NCBI GenBank assembly: GCA_002498385.1
Contig: DAHH01000008.1
Coordinates: 1-41,681 of the forward strand
Source of the DNA: Methanobacterium sp. UBA410
Lineage (GTDB): Archaea > Methanobacteriota > Methanobacteria > Methanobacteriales > Methanobacteriaceae
DNA length: 41,681 nt
Direction: 5' to 3'
In this document: piece by piece, positions 34,137 to 41,681 of the stretch
How the letters are laid out: each line of letters opens with the position of its first letter
Numbering within the stretch: position 1 is the stretch's first letter
Position numbers and translations under genes: made by a program
The notes under the pieces: model-generated
Seen by the model: the letters and a program-made list of their open reading frames with translations, nothing else
What the model was told of the DNA's origin: nothing
The model's database searches: none

Positions 34137-34916
34137 TTAACTACCGGAACATTTGTACAGTACTATGATCCATCCTCCAGCTTTCTTCAAGGGTAAAACC
34201 TTTTTTAACAGGTTAATTCCTTTATTCTCCTTTTTTAGATGGGCAGATTTTGCTTCATACTCTGGAGAGTAACCGCACTGAGGACACAGTGCAGTTTGCG
34301 GAAATCTTTGGTTTATATTTAAAAACCTTTTTATCTTAAAAAACGTGCCCGCGAACATGAATTGTTCAGATGAATGGGTTTTAATCTTATGAATTTCAAA
34401 ATCCTTGAACAAATTTCTTAACCTTTCTTCGTTGAAGGATCTCAGGTGTCTCCAAAGGTGGGATGAACATCCACACTCTGGACAGGTTATCATTTCCCTC
34501 TCTAAATTCTCATTGTTGGGAACTGAAATTAGAATGTATTTCTTTGAAACCCTTTCCATCTCTTTAACCGCTTTTTTGTAAACAGAGTAAGGTAAATGTT
34601 CCAGTACTTCACAACAGATAACAATGTCAAAGCTGTTATCTGCAAAGGGCAGGTTTTCTAAAGTGCCCTGGACCTTCGGTGTTTCAACATAATCAAGTGC
34701 TTTGTTACTGATATCCAGACCACAAATTTCTTCGTACTTCCCCTTTAAACGGTTTACTATCCTTCCATCACCACAACCCACTTCTAATAAGGATTCAACA
34801 TCTTCAGGAATAAAGGCAATGGTATTTTTGATTCTACTTTCCTCTTTAGGGGTTAATTTCCTTTCCACCGAGTGAAGCTTCTCATAGTACTCCCTGTAAA
34901 AATCAGGTTCATTCAT
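34137..34916 (-). CDS. SAM-dependent methyltransferase with cysteine pairs
   Basis: This 259-residue class I methyltransferase has motif I as LLEVGCGDGRI (43-53), an acidic residue after GLDIS (68-70) and motif IV near FDIVICCEVLEHLPY (96-110). The C-terminal half adds cysteine pairs not typical of the core: CPECGC (145-150) with nearby His, and CPQCG (211-215). Together these could bind one zinc ion. In a glycan cluster it may methylate a sugar or the lipid-linked glycan, but the substrate is unknown. GAGGTG upstream of ATG 34916 supports the start. It lies 23 bp after the dehydrogenase and 2 bp before the flippase. Confidence 0.82.
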   Translation of the reverse strand: MNEPDFYREYYEKLHSVERKLTPKEESRIKNTIAFIPEDVESLLEVGCGDGRIVNRLKGKYEEICGLDISNKALDYVETPKVQGTLENLPFADNSFDIVICCEVLEHLPYSVYKKAVKEMERVSKKYILISVPNNENLEREMITCPECGCSSHLWRHLRSFNEERLRNLFKDFEIHKIKTHSSEQFMFAGTFFKIKRFLNINQRFPQTALCPQCGYSPEYEAKSAHLKKENKGINLLKKVLPLKKAGGWIIVLYKCSGS

Positions 34917-34939
34917 TAAAACACCTCAAGTTCATTAAC

Positions 34940-36238
34940 TTAAACACCCACCCCGCGGAATAGGATTCCATTTTCCCTGAATTTATATGGATCTAAGATG
35001 GGTCTGGTGCAAACAAGAACGCCTTTTTTGATCATTTCCGGCGTTATTTTTTTGTACATATCGTGATCTGTTAATAAAACAACACAATCAGATTCAAGAA
35101 CTTCTTCAAAGCTTGCAGGCTGCCCTTTTAATGATTTCATCATTTCAGGTGACACATAAGGATCGTGAATCAGTACTTTTGCTCCTTTTTGATTTAATGT
35201 TTCTATTAAAAGTTTTGCTGGTGTTTCACGGGCATCTGCCACATTTCCTTTGTATGCAACGCCGAGAATGCCTATTTTAGAATTTTTAACTGTTTTTCCC
35301 ACTTCTTCTAAGGATTTTACAACAAGTTCTGCAACATGGAGTGGCATGGAATTGTTTATATCCCTGGCTGTTTTAATTAAAGGTGCATTAAAACCCCTTT
35401 TTTCAGCGGTTTCCACTATGAAATAGGGATCAATGGACAAACAGTGCCCTCCAACACCAGGCCCTGGTGTGTGGATGTTCACACGGGGATGATGGTTTGC
35501 TGCTTCAATAGCTTCCATGGCATTTATTCCGAGAGTTTCACAGACAAGTGCGAATTCATTGGCAAGGGCTATGTTTGCATCCCTAAAAGTGTTTTCCATT
35601 AATTTAACCATTTCTGCAGTTACCAAATTTTTCACTTTAATTATCTCGCCACTGGTGATCCTGCTGTAAAGATCAGCAGCTCTGTCGACACTTTTTTGGT
35701 CAATACCTCCAATAATCCTATCATTGTGCGTCATTTCATAAATAGTATTATTTGGAAGTGCTCTCTCAGGAGTGTAAGCCATCCCAAAATCTTTTCCAGC
35801 TTTTAAACCACTTTTTTCCAGTATAGGGATTACCAAATCTTCACATGTCTTAGGCGGTACTGTACTTTCCACAATGACCAAATTTTCTTTTTTTAACCCC
35901 TTTGAAATGGTTTCACTTGCTGCTTTAACTGCAGATAACTCTGAATTATTTGCACCATCTTTTGGAGTTGGTACAACTATAATCATGACCTTAGAAGCCT
36001 TAGATGCATCCACTCCATCCTTCGTCGCAATTAAATTCCCACTTTCTATGACACTGCTTACTAACTCCTCAAGACCAGGTTCTAAGATTGGGGAAGATCC
36101 ATCGTTGATTATCTTCACCATGTCACCGTTTAATTCCACCCCAATTGTATTCAAACCATTTTTTGCAAAAAGCGCAGCAGTTGGAAGGCCTATGTGTCCC
36201 ATTCCAAAAACTGAAATCACTGAATTTTCTTTGATCAT
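34940..36238 (-). CDS. wecC: UDP-N-acetyl-D-mannosamine dehydrogenase-like enzyme
   Basis: This 432-residue nucleotide-sugar dehydrogenase makes a two-step NAD-dependent oxidation of a UDP-hexose to the uronic acid, probably UDP-ManNAc to UDP-ManNAcA. The N-terminal Rossmann motif is GMGHIGLPTAA (12-22). The substrate region includes VVPTPKDG and ESTVPPKT. The catalytic cysteine is C266 in GPGVGGHCLSIDPYF. AYTPERALPN resembles the WecC subgroup more than UDP-glucose dehydrogenases, but the substrate is inferred. It heads the operon with the methyltransferase and flippase. A direct repeat just upstream may be a regulatory site. Confidence 0.85.
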   Translation of the reverse strand: MIKENSVISVFGMGHIGLPTAALFAKNGLNTIGVELNGDMVKIINDGSSPILEPGLEELVSSVIESGNLIATKDGVDASKASKVMIIVVPTPKDGANNSELSAVKAASETISKGLKKENLVIVESTVPPKTCEDLVIPILEKSGLKAGKDFGMAYTPERALPNNTIYEMTHNDRIIGGIDQKSVDRAADLYSRITSGEIIKVKNLVTAEMVKLMENTFRDANIALANEFALVCETLGINAMEAIEAANHHPRVNIHTPGPGVGGHCLSIDPYFIVETAEKRGFNAPLIKTARDINNSMPLHVAELVVKSLEEVGKTVKNSKIGILGVAYKGNVADARETPAKLLIETLNQKGAKVLIHDPYVSPEMMKSLKGQPASFEEVLESDCVVLLTDHDMYKKITPEMIKKGVLVCTRPILDPYKFRENGILFRGVGV

Positions 36239-36593
36239 TGTTTTACCCTTATAATTACGATTAAATTATTTCTCCAATTCATGAAAATTTTCTCCAATTC
36301 ATGAAGATCTTTATTAATTCAATAAGTAAATACGGAAATTCAGACTGGCACCATTTTTTCCAGTCTTTGCTCAAATTTTCTAGTATTACCACGAAAAAAT
36401 CATGAAATTCAAGCCTTAATCTAAGATTCCCTTTTCCAGTTTATAATTCTAACGTAAAATGCATTGATTTCCAGTAGTAAACTAAGTTTGAGAAGGAGAG
36501 ATATTAAAGAATTAAATATGAAAAATTTCAAAAATGAATTTAAAAAAAAGTTCGGTTGATGTATAAACTTAAAATTAGTACAAATAAAACGAT
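36239..36593. promoter_or_regulatory. Upstream region with a 17-bp direct repeat
   Basis: TTTCTCCAATTCATGAA occurs at 36269-36285 and again at 36289-36305, a 20-bp period or about two helical turns. It lies 31-67 bp before the dehydrogenase start. Each copy includes the small palindrome TTCATGAA. This looks like an operator. The rest of the gap is AT-rich with no gene. Confidence 0.45.
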
Positions 36594-37124
36594 TTAACCC
36601 CTAAAATAAACCTTTTCATTAAGTCTAGGAATCATAGCAGTCAAAACACACTGTTCAGTATTCTCAGTCCGGTTAAGCAAACCTCGAGAGAGGTAGCTCA
36701 CAGCCCCTGATTTTTCTCCAAGGTTGGAGATGCCTGTCACCTGGTCCATGACGTCCCCAACTTCAAAGCCCTTTAAAACCTTTTCAACAACACATGGCGG
36801 GTACTCGAATCCTGAACTCACACCAAGGGTTGTTCTGTTCCCGTCAAATACTGCACACCACTGCAGGTCCACGTAGCCTGTTAAGGAGTTGGGCACTTCC
36901 ATGAGTCCGGATTCTATGCCAACTGAAAGGTCGAATCCTGGAGAATATGCGTTTTTTGCCCTGTTTATGGCTCCCTGTATGGTCTGGTCAAGGCCGAAAG
37001 GCTGGTCCGGTACCCCTGAGTCCACATTAAGGGGTAGAACTTCCAGGTCTTCATAGATCTTTTTTAGAATGTTTTCTGTGGCCTTAACCTTCACAGGGTT
37101 TCTGGATCCAACTACAACTTTCAT
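36594..37124 (-). CDS. Inosine/xanthosine triphosphatase (DUF84/YjjX family)
   Basis: This 176-residue protein removes non-canonical purine nucleotides (ITP, XTP) from the pool. The N-terminus KVVVGSRNPVKVKATENIL is the substrate-binding start shared with the Maf/Ham1-like fold. LSVGIESGLMEV carries the conserved metal-site glutamate, and SGAVSYLSRGLLNRTE is the usual C-terminal segment. GGTGGAATCC before ATG 37124 supports the start. It lies 66 bp after the CoaD gene on the same strand and may be co-transcribed with it. Confidence 0.9.
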   Translation of the reverse strand: MKVVVGSRNPVKVKATENILKKIYEDLEVLPLNVDSGVPDQPFGLDQTIQGAINRAKNAYSPGFDLSVGIESGLMEVPNSLTGYVDLQWCAVFDGNRTTLGVSSGFEYPPCVVEKVLKGFEVGDVMDQVTGISNLGEKSGAVSYLSRGLLNRTENTEQCVLTAMIPRLNEKVYFRG

Positions 37125-37190
37125 AGGATTCCACCAGTTTCTAATGATGTTGGAAAAACAGGCTGAAAATATTCAAACACGTCCAAACAA

Positions 37191-37652
37191 TCATTTGATG
37201 ATAATGCCCTTCCTGTCTATCTCACCCTTCCTTATTCTGGTTGATGATATGGGTTTTCCATCTTCTGCAAGTACCATGCTTATGGTTATGATGTCCAGGG
37301 GCTTCATTCCTTTCTCCCTTCTTATATCGTTTATTTTGAAGGCTGTTGGTTCTGTTTCTTCGCTTACAACTATGGCGTCAATTTCCTCGTCTGATATGGT
37401 GATGCCGTAGGGGTCGTTGAGTTGTTTGATGTCGTAGCTTGTATGTTTGCCCTTAAGCAGCTTCATGAGGTTGGACATTCTAACGCTGCAGGGGTCAATT
37501 TTGCCCTTCAGTCCTCCAAATGCGTTCGAGGTAACACCTATAACAACGTAACTGCCCATCTTGAACGCAGTGTCAACGAGCTTGCTGTGACCCTTGTGGA
37601 ATTTGTCGAATGTTCCCCCAACAGCCACTTTCCTGTATTCATTCTCTTTCAT
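37191..37652 (-). CDS. coaD: Archaeal phosphopantetheine adenylyltransferase
   Basis: This 153-residue nucleotidyltransferase converts 4'-phosphopantetheine and ATP to dephospho-CoA, the penultimate CoA step. The nucleotidyltransferase motif is GGTFDKFHKGHSKLV near the N-terminus, with HKGH as the HxGH signature. The C-terminal SSTRIRKGEID is the second signature. The archaeal form differs from bacterial CoaD in its middle region, as here. AGGTAGGATAA precedes ATG 37652. It is complete and lies next to the nucleotide triphosphatase gene. Confidence 0.93.
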   Translation of the reverse strand: MKENEYRKVAVGGTFDKFHKGHSKLVDTAFKMGSYVVIGVTSNAFGGLKGKIDPCSVRMSNLMKLLKGKHTSYDIKQLNDPYGITISDEEIDAIVVSEETEPTAFKINDIRREKGMKPLDIITISMVLAEDGKPISSTRIRKGEIDRKGIIIK

Positions 37653-37924
37653 TTATCCTACCTTTTTTATTTGAATAAATTCATGAGTTTAAATTAATGT
37701 AACGAAATTTTAGATTTTATAAGATCAGAAAGGATCTGAAATTGTAATATCAACGAAATAGATTAAACATCAAATTTTATAAGATTAGATTAAACCATCT
37801 GAATATTATAAGATTAGATTAAACATCTGTATTATAAGATCACTGAAATTAGAGTTATTATAGGATCATCGAATTACAGTAAACATCGATATCTTGATTA
37901 TGTTACAGGTTAGATTATATAATT
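37653..37924. repeat. Degenerate tandem repeats before the radical SAM gene
   Basis: A unit of about 26 bp, ATTATAAGATTAGATTAAAC followed by ATCTG, is clearest at 37777-37803 and 37804-37828. Shorter, diverged versions lie near 37716-37735, 37756-37772, 37829-37850 and 37858-37890. The cluster occupies the whole promoter region of the gene at 37925 and includes many TATA-like strings. No protein is encoded. Confidence 0.6.
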
Positions 37925-39463
37925 ATGCTCCGAGAACACAACGTTGTGGTGAAGAACCTTAAAGATGTGGATCTGAGATTTGCATCTTGCTACCCCAATC
38001 TCTACAGAAGTGCAATGTCATCCCTTGGCTTCCACATAATCTACGACTTTTTAAACAGCAGAGAAGACATCTACTGTGAGAGGGTTGTTTATCCATACGG
38101 TAAAAGCCTTGAAACAGGGACAAATCTCAGAGATTTTGATGTTGTGAGCTTCTCACTCCAGTACGAGCAGGACTACTTCAACGTGCTCGAGATGCTGAGG
38201 AAAGGTGGAATTCCTCCTCATAAGGAAGACAGAACATCCAGGGACCCTTTAGTAATAGCAGGCGGGCCCTGTGCAAGTTCAAATCCCCTTCCAATGAGCA
38301 GGTTCTTCGATCTATTTATAGTTGGGGAGGCAGAGGTCATACTGGACGATGTTCTGGATCTGTGCATGGAACTTGACAACCCGCGGGACGAGCTGGATGC
38401 CTTCATGGACATTGAAGGCGTTTACCTGCCGGACAATCCCACCAGGATACGTATCGTGAAGGACATGAAGGATGCATGGCAGCCTCTAAGGCAGGTGGTA
38501 CCTGAAACAGATGATAAAGAGTTCATCCCAGCATTTGGAAGGTCATTTCTCCTTGAAGTTTCAAGGGGCTGTGTCAGGGGCTGCAGGTTCTGCATGGCGG
38601 GCTGTATCTACAGGCCCAGACGTGAAGTGCCCCTTAAAAAACTTCTTGAAACCGCTGAGAAGGGAAGGCAGGCCACAGGACTCAACAAAATTGCCCTCAT
38701 AGGTGCAGCAGTTTCTGACCACTCACAGGTGGAAGATCTCTGCAGAGGACTTGATGAACGCGGTTTTCATGTTACAACACCTTCCTTAAGGATAGAATCA
38801 ATCTCAGAGGAGCTTCTTGAGATACTGGGTAGAAGCGGACTTAAAACAGTTACAATAGCACCCGAATCCATATGGAAGGTTAGAAAAGCTATGAACAAAC
38901 CCATACCCGATGAAAAGATTTTCAAAACCATCCAAACAGTTTTCAAACAGAAGATGAACGTCAAACTTTACTTCATGCTTGGACTGCCCCAGGAAACCAT
39001 GAAAGATGTTGAATCACTGTCCCTGCTCATTAAGGACTTTGTTAAAATGGCAGACAGACGCGGTTCCATCAGGGTGAGTGCAAATCCCTTCATACCAAAA
39101 CCACACACACCATTTCAGTGGCACAGATTCGACTTTGAGGATGTGAAATCCAAGATCAGGTACCTGAGCTCCCAGGTCAATTTAAGGTCCTTTAAAATCG
39201 GAAATCCAAAAAATGCACTGGTTCAGTACGCACTCTCAACTGGAGATGCTGGTCTGGGGGATCTGATTGAGGGAAAAAAGGTTTCAACTGCCCGGTGGAA
39301 GAAAATTGTGGAAGCAAGGAATCCAGAAGATCTTCCCTGGAAGAACATTGATGTGGGAGTTAGGGACGATTTTCTGAAGAAGGAGTATGAAAAGGCTTTA
39401 AAAGGTGATGTAACTCCGTGGTGTGAGACCTTTGGCTGTTACAACTGTGGTGCATGTAAATAA
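37925..39463 (+). CDS. B12-binding-type radical SAM protein (TIGR03960-like)
   Basis: This 512-residue radical SAM enzyme of the B12-binding group has unknown reaction. The N-terminal part (about 1-200) corresponds to the cobalamin-type Rossmann domain, with DVVSFSLQYEQDYFNVLEML and IAGGPCASSNPLPMSRFFD. The radical SAM cluster cysteines are C216, C220 and C223 in RGCVRGCRFC. The C-terminus ends PWKNIDVGV and, at the end, C500, C505, C508 and C511. This C-x4-C-x2-C-x2-C tail is seen in TIGR03960 proteins and may bind metal or a cluster. The start at 37925 lacks a good ribosome binding site and may be leaderless. Confidence 0.8.
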   Translation: MLREHNVVVKNLKDVDLRFASCYPNLYRSAMSSLGFHIIYDFLNSREDIYCERVVYPYGKSLETGTNLRDFDVVSFSLQYEQDYFNVLEMLRKGGIPPHKEDRTSRDPLVIAGGPCASSNPLPMSRFFDLFIVGEAEVILDDVLDLCMELDNPRDELDAFMDIEGVYLPDNPTRIRIVKDMKDAWQPLRQVVPETDDKEFIPAFGRSFLLEVSRGCVRGCRFCMAGCIYRPRREVPLKKLLETAEKGRQATGLNKIALIGAAVSDHSQVEDLCRGLDERGFHVTTPSLRIESISEELLEILGRSGLKTVTIAPESIWKVRKAMNKPIPDEKIFKTIQTVFKQKMNVKLYFMLGLPQETMKDVESLSLLIKDFVKMADRRGSIRVSANPFIPKPHTPFQWHRFDFEDVKSKIRYLSSQVNLRSFKIGNPKNALVQYALSTGDAGLGDLIEGKKVSTARWKKIVEARNPEDLPWKNIDVGVRDDFLKKEYEKALKGDVTPWCETFGCYNCGACK

Positions 39464-39757
39464 CAGTCCCCAATCTTAGATCTTATAATTTTCAAATATA
39501 AAAAAAACCCTTTTAAATTAAGATCTAAGAATATTAAATCCTTCAAAATAGAAATGCCCACGATTTTAAATAAATAGACTTTATACAAAGGGCCTTAATT
39601 ATTTCTAAATAAAAAAATTCTAAATAAAAAAAATTCTAAAAAAAATTCTAAAAAAACTTATAAAAAAGTCCACATCATCTCTAAATAAAAAAAACTTTAT
39701 AAACGTTTTTATACACTTCTTATAAACCCCCTACAATTTTATACTCTTTTTAAAGCC
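39464..39757. other. AT-rich convergent intergenic region
   Basis: The radical SAM gene (plus) and the permease gene (minus) converge here. The gap is built of A- and T-rich near-repeats such as TTCTAAATAAAAAAAATTC (39600-39660) resembling those at 14565-14760. Poly-T and poly-A runs fit terminators on both strands. No gene is seen. Confidence 0.5.
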
Positions 39758-41182
39758 TTATACTTTCCTAGAAAACATTTTTCTCCTCATTTTAACTAAA
39801 AATCCATAGAGATGCGTTAAAAAATGGGCCAGAGCCTTTTCTGGATGCATTACCCATGAAAACATGCCTTTTCTCAATACCATATCCCTTTTTACGGATT
39901 TAACTTCTTTTCTTGGAACGTACCTTAAGAATATGGGCACGCCCAGAGCTAGCAGTACTGCCCCTATCATTATCTGATTCAGAGCACACTGGGTCATCAG
40001 GTAAATACAGATGATGATGCCTGCAGCTGGTATTATCCAGGGAAGTCTTATTCCACCTTTAAACTTGTTTCTCAATGGGAAAACGGATATGCATGTTAAA
40101 AGATAGCAGAAAAGGAGTGTGAATACGGAAAGAACTATGAGTTGGTTTATGGTTCCGAATATGGAGGCTATCAGTGTTATTCCGTTCTGTACAAAGAGTG
40201 AAACGTAGGGTGTCCCATATTCAGGGTGCACTTTCGAGAACGTGCTAGGTAGGAGGCCATCTCCTGCCATTGCATAGGGTATCCTTGCAGAAGATAGTAT
40301 TCCAGCTTCATCAGATCCTGAAACTGAGAAGAGAGCACCTAAAGTCAGTATAAGAGCCCCTACACTACCCATAACTGCATATCCTGCAAGTGCAAGTGGT
40401 GCTGATGATGCTGCAAGCTCCATCCATGGAACAGTGCCTATGATAACGAAGTTGGTCAGCACGTAAAAAAGGGTTACAATGCCCATTCCCATCAATATTG
40501 CCCGAGGAATGGTTGCTTTTGCATTTATTATCTCATCAGATGGAACTGTTACAAGTTCAAAGCCCACATAAGCCCAGAATATCAGTACAAGTGCACTTCC
40601 AAGACCTCCAAAACCAATTGGGGCTATGGGTGTGAAGTGAGATACAAGCTCTGAAGGCCGGATAACAAAAAGGAGTATTCCAATTATGGTTAATAGGAAT
40701 ATTGGGGCTATCTTTAAAACCGTGAGGATGTCATTAACCTTCCCTGCCTCTTTAACGCCCTTGTAGTTTACAATGGTTAAAAAAAGGACGAACAAGATTT
40801 TTATCACGATCTGCTCCCATACAGGCATGGCAGGATAGAAGTACTTGAGGTAGGCCACAAATGCCAGGGGAAATACTGCTATTGCACTCCATTCAGCTAT
40901 TAAAAGGGACCATCCAACCAAAAATCCAACAAAATCTCCAAAAGCTTCCTTTGCATATGCATAGGGTCCTCCAACCCTTGGTACGAGTGATGAACATTCA
41001 GCAAAGCAGAGTGCTATGACCAGTGCCATTAAACCTGCAATTATCCAGGCAAAAATAGAGGATGGACCCAAAAATCCAGCTCCAAAAGATGCTGCAATGT
41101 AAATATCTGCCCCAACAATGGTTCCAACCACCAGGCTCACCACGTCAAAAAGGCCCAGTGAACGCTTCAGACCAGCAGGCAT
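39758..41182 (-). CDS. APC-family amino acid permease
   Basis: This 474-residue transporter of the amino acid-polyamine-organocation superfamily has about 12 hydrophobic segments. The first helix reads GLFDVVSLVVGTIVGADIYIA, the discontinuous TM1 with the GxG-like substrate-binding stretch. VPRVGGPYAYAKEAFG after TM2 is a strong APC signature, and a conserved Glu lies in IFWAYVGFELVTVPSDEI (TM6). The substrate is not predictable. A basic C-terminal tail (HLYGFLVKMRRKMFSRKV) faces the cytoplasm. No strong ribosome binding site is seen before the ATG. It is transcribed alone. Confidence 0.9.
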   Translation of the reverse strand: MPAGLKRSLGLFDVVSLVVGTIVGADIYIAASFGAGFLGPSSIFAWIIAGLMALVIALCFAECSSLVPRVGGPYAYAKEAFGDFVGFLVGWSLLIAEWSAIAVFPLAFVAYLKYFYPAMPVWEQIVIKILFVLFLTIVNYKGVKEAGKVNDILTVLKIAPIFLLTIIGILLFVIRPSELVSHFTPIAPIGFGGLGSALVLIFWAYVGFELVTVPSDEIINAKATIPRAILMGMGIVTLFYVLTNFVIIGTVPWMELAASSAPLALAGYAVMGSVGALILTLGALFSVSGSDEAGILSSARIPYAMAGDGLLPSTFSKVHPEYGTPYVSLFVQNGITLIASIFGTINQLIVLSVFTLLFCYLLTCISVFPLRNKFKGGIRLPWIIPAAGIIICIYLMTQCALNQIMIGAVLLALGVPIFLRYVPRKEVKSVKRDMVLRKGMFSWVMHPEKALAHFLTHLYGFLVKMRRKMFSRKV

Positions 41183-41281
41183 AATAATTCTTTAGGTATT
41201 CATGTGTTATAAAGTTCTCAAGCCAATTAAAAATTATGTCAAAGTTTTAAAGTTAATGGAGTTAAATTGGAAAAGTGCTTC

Positions 41282-41536
41282 TCATGCAGCGTATTCTTCC
41301 CATAAATCATCTGGTATCATCCCCTTGATTAGGGGCAATGTAATCATCAGGATGATGAGGTCGTCTGCAAAACCCAAACCTGGAATAAAATCTGGAACAA
41401 GATCCACTGGATTCAGTACGTAAGCCACAAGTAGAGGTCCTGCGATTCTGGCTTTTTTAGAACATCTCGGATCCTTCATTGTCATGGCCAGTATTTTCAC
41501 TTCATTTTTCATCTTTTCGAGTTTTTCTGGTATCAT
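41282..41536 (-). CDS. YkvA/DUF1232 family small membrane protein
   Basis: This 84-residue protein carries the DUF1232 core KARIAGPLLVAYVLNPVDLVPDFIPGLGFADDLIIL (about 36-71). The family motif is Y-x-x-x-P-x-D-x-[IV]-P-D-x-[IL]-P. It is a small membrane-associated family of unknown function. GAGGTTT nine bases before ATG 41536 supports the start. It is separated by about 100 bp from the permease gene on the same strand. Beyond it (41537-41681) only AT-rich DNA is present. Confidence 0.85.
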   Translation of the reverse strand: MIPEKLEKMKNEVKILAMTMKDPRCSKKARIAGPLLVAYVLNPVDLVPDFIPGLGFADDLIILMITLPLIKGMIPDDLWEEYAA

Positions 41537-41681
41537 TTGGATTTAAACCTCTTTTAAGATCAAAGGTAAGATCAAAACATGAGCACTAAACATTGGGACT
41601 TAAACGTTTCTTATTTAATATTTTTTCCAATTTAAACCTGATTTCTTTTATATACAACATTTGATAAAATAGGTGTATTTG

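Noticed and set aside
41202..41423. A 73-codon plus-strand frame near the right end
   Set aside because: It is antisense to the YkvA/DUF1232 gene, which has clear family motifs and a ribosome site.

Overview
The window looks like chromosomal DNA of a methanogenic archaeon of the order Methanobacteriales, probably Methanobacterium or a close relative. The evidence is a response regulator with the methanogen-specific output domain, DUF2070, pilin-like peptides with class III signal peptides, AglB-type oligosaccharyltransferases, an Era-like GTPase/OapB/OapC operon, archaeal CoaD and RqcH, TATA-box promoters and GGTGA/GGAGG ribosome binding sites. No rRNA, tRNA or intact transposase is visible.

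Layout. 1-101: two CRISPR-repeat-like sequences in inverted orientation, probably the edge of a CRISPR array. 205-8442 (minus strand): a complete type I-B (Cst/Tneap-like) cas operon in transcription order cas6-cas8-cas7-cas5-cas3-cas4-cas1-cas2, tightly packed and translationally coupled. 8780-10727: a methanogen response regulator, then divergently a Csa3-like CARF regulator that may control the cas genes. 10773-14084: a fumarase beta subunit/DUF6282 hydrolase operon and a divergent DUF2070 membrane protein. 14764-17079: a small EMC6-like membrane protein and divergent RqcH. 17634-22486 (minus): a glycosyltransferase, a membrane-anchored PLD-like protein with octapeptide repeats, an UPF0173 metallo-hydrolase, an Era-like GTPase, OapB and OapC.

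22781-36238 is a surface-structure region. It holds three tiny class III signal-peptide (pilin-like) proteins, one divergent unknown gene, and an N-glycosylation cluster: a GT39-like membrane glycosyltransferase, two tandem STT3/AglB oligosaccharyltransferases, a GT4 glycosyltransferase, a flippase, a methyltransferase and a UDP-N-acetylmannosamine dehydrogenase-like enzyme. One oligosaccharyltransferase is interrupted by a single in-frame TAG and has Ser in place of the Asp of its WWDYG motif. The likely logic is: nucleotide sugar made, lipid-linked glycan built and methylated, flipped, then transferred to Asn of surface proteins, possibly including the neighbouring pilins.

36594-41536 returns to ordinary genes: inosine/xanthosine triphosphatase, archaeal phosphopantetheine adenylyltransferase, a TIGR03960-like radical SAM protein, an APC permease and a small YkvA/DUF1232 protein. 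The cas operon and the glycan region look more AT-rich than the metabolic genes, which fits accessory DNA. The most unusual items are the palindromic CRISPR-repeat pair (37-101), the TAG-interrupted oligosaccharyltransferase (28044-28046), the octapeptide-repeat PLD-like protein, a small MITE-like element (31015-31119) and several operator-like direct repeats in intergenic regions.
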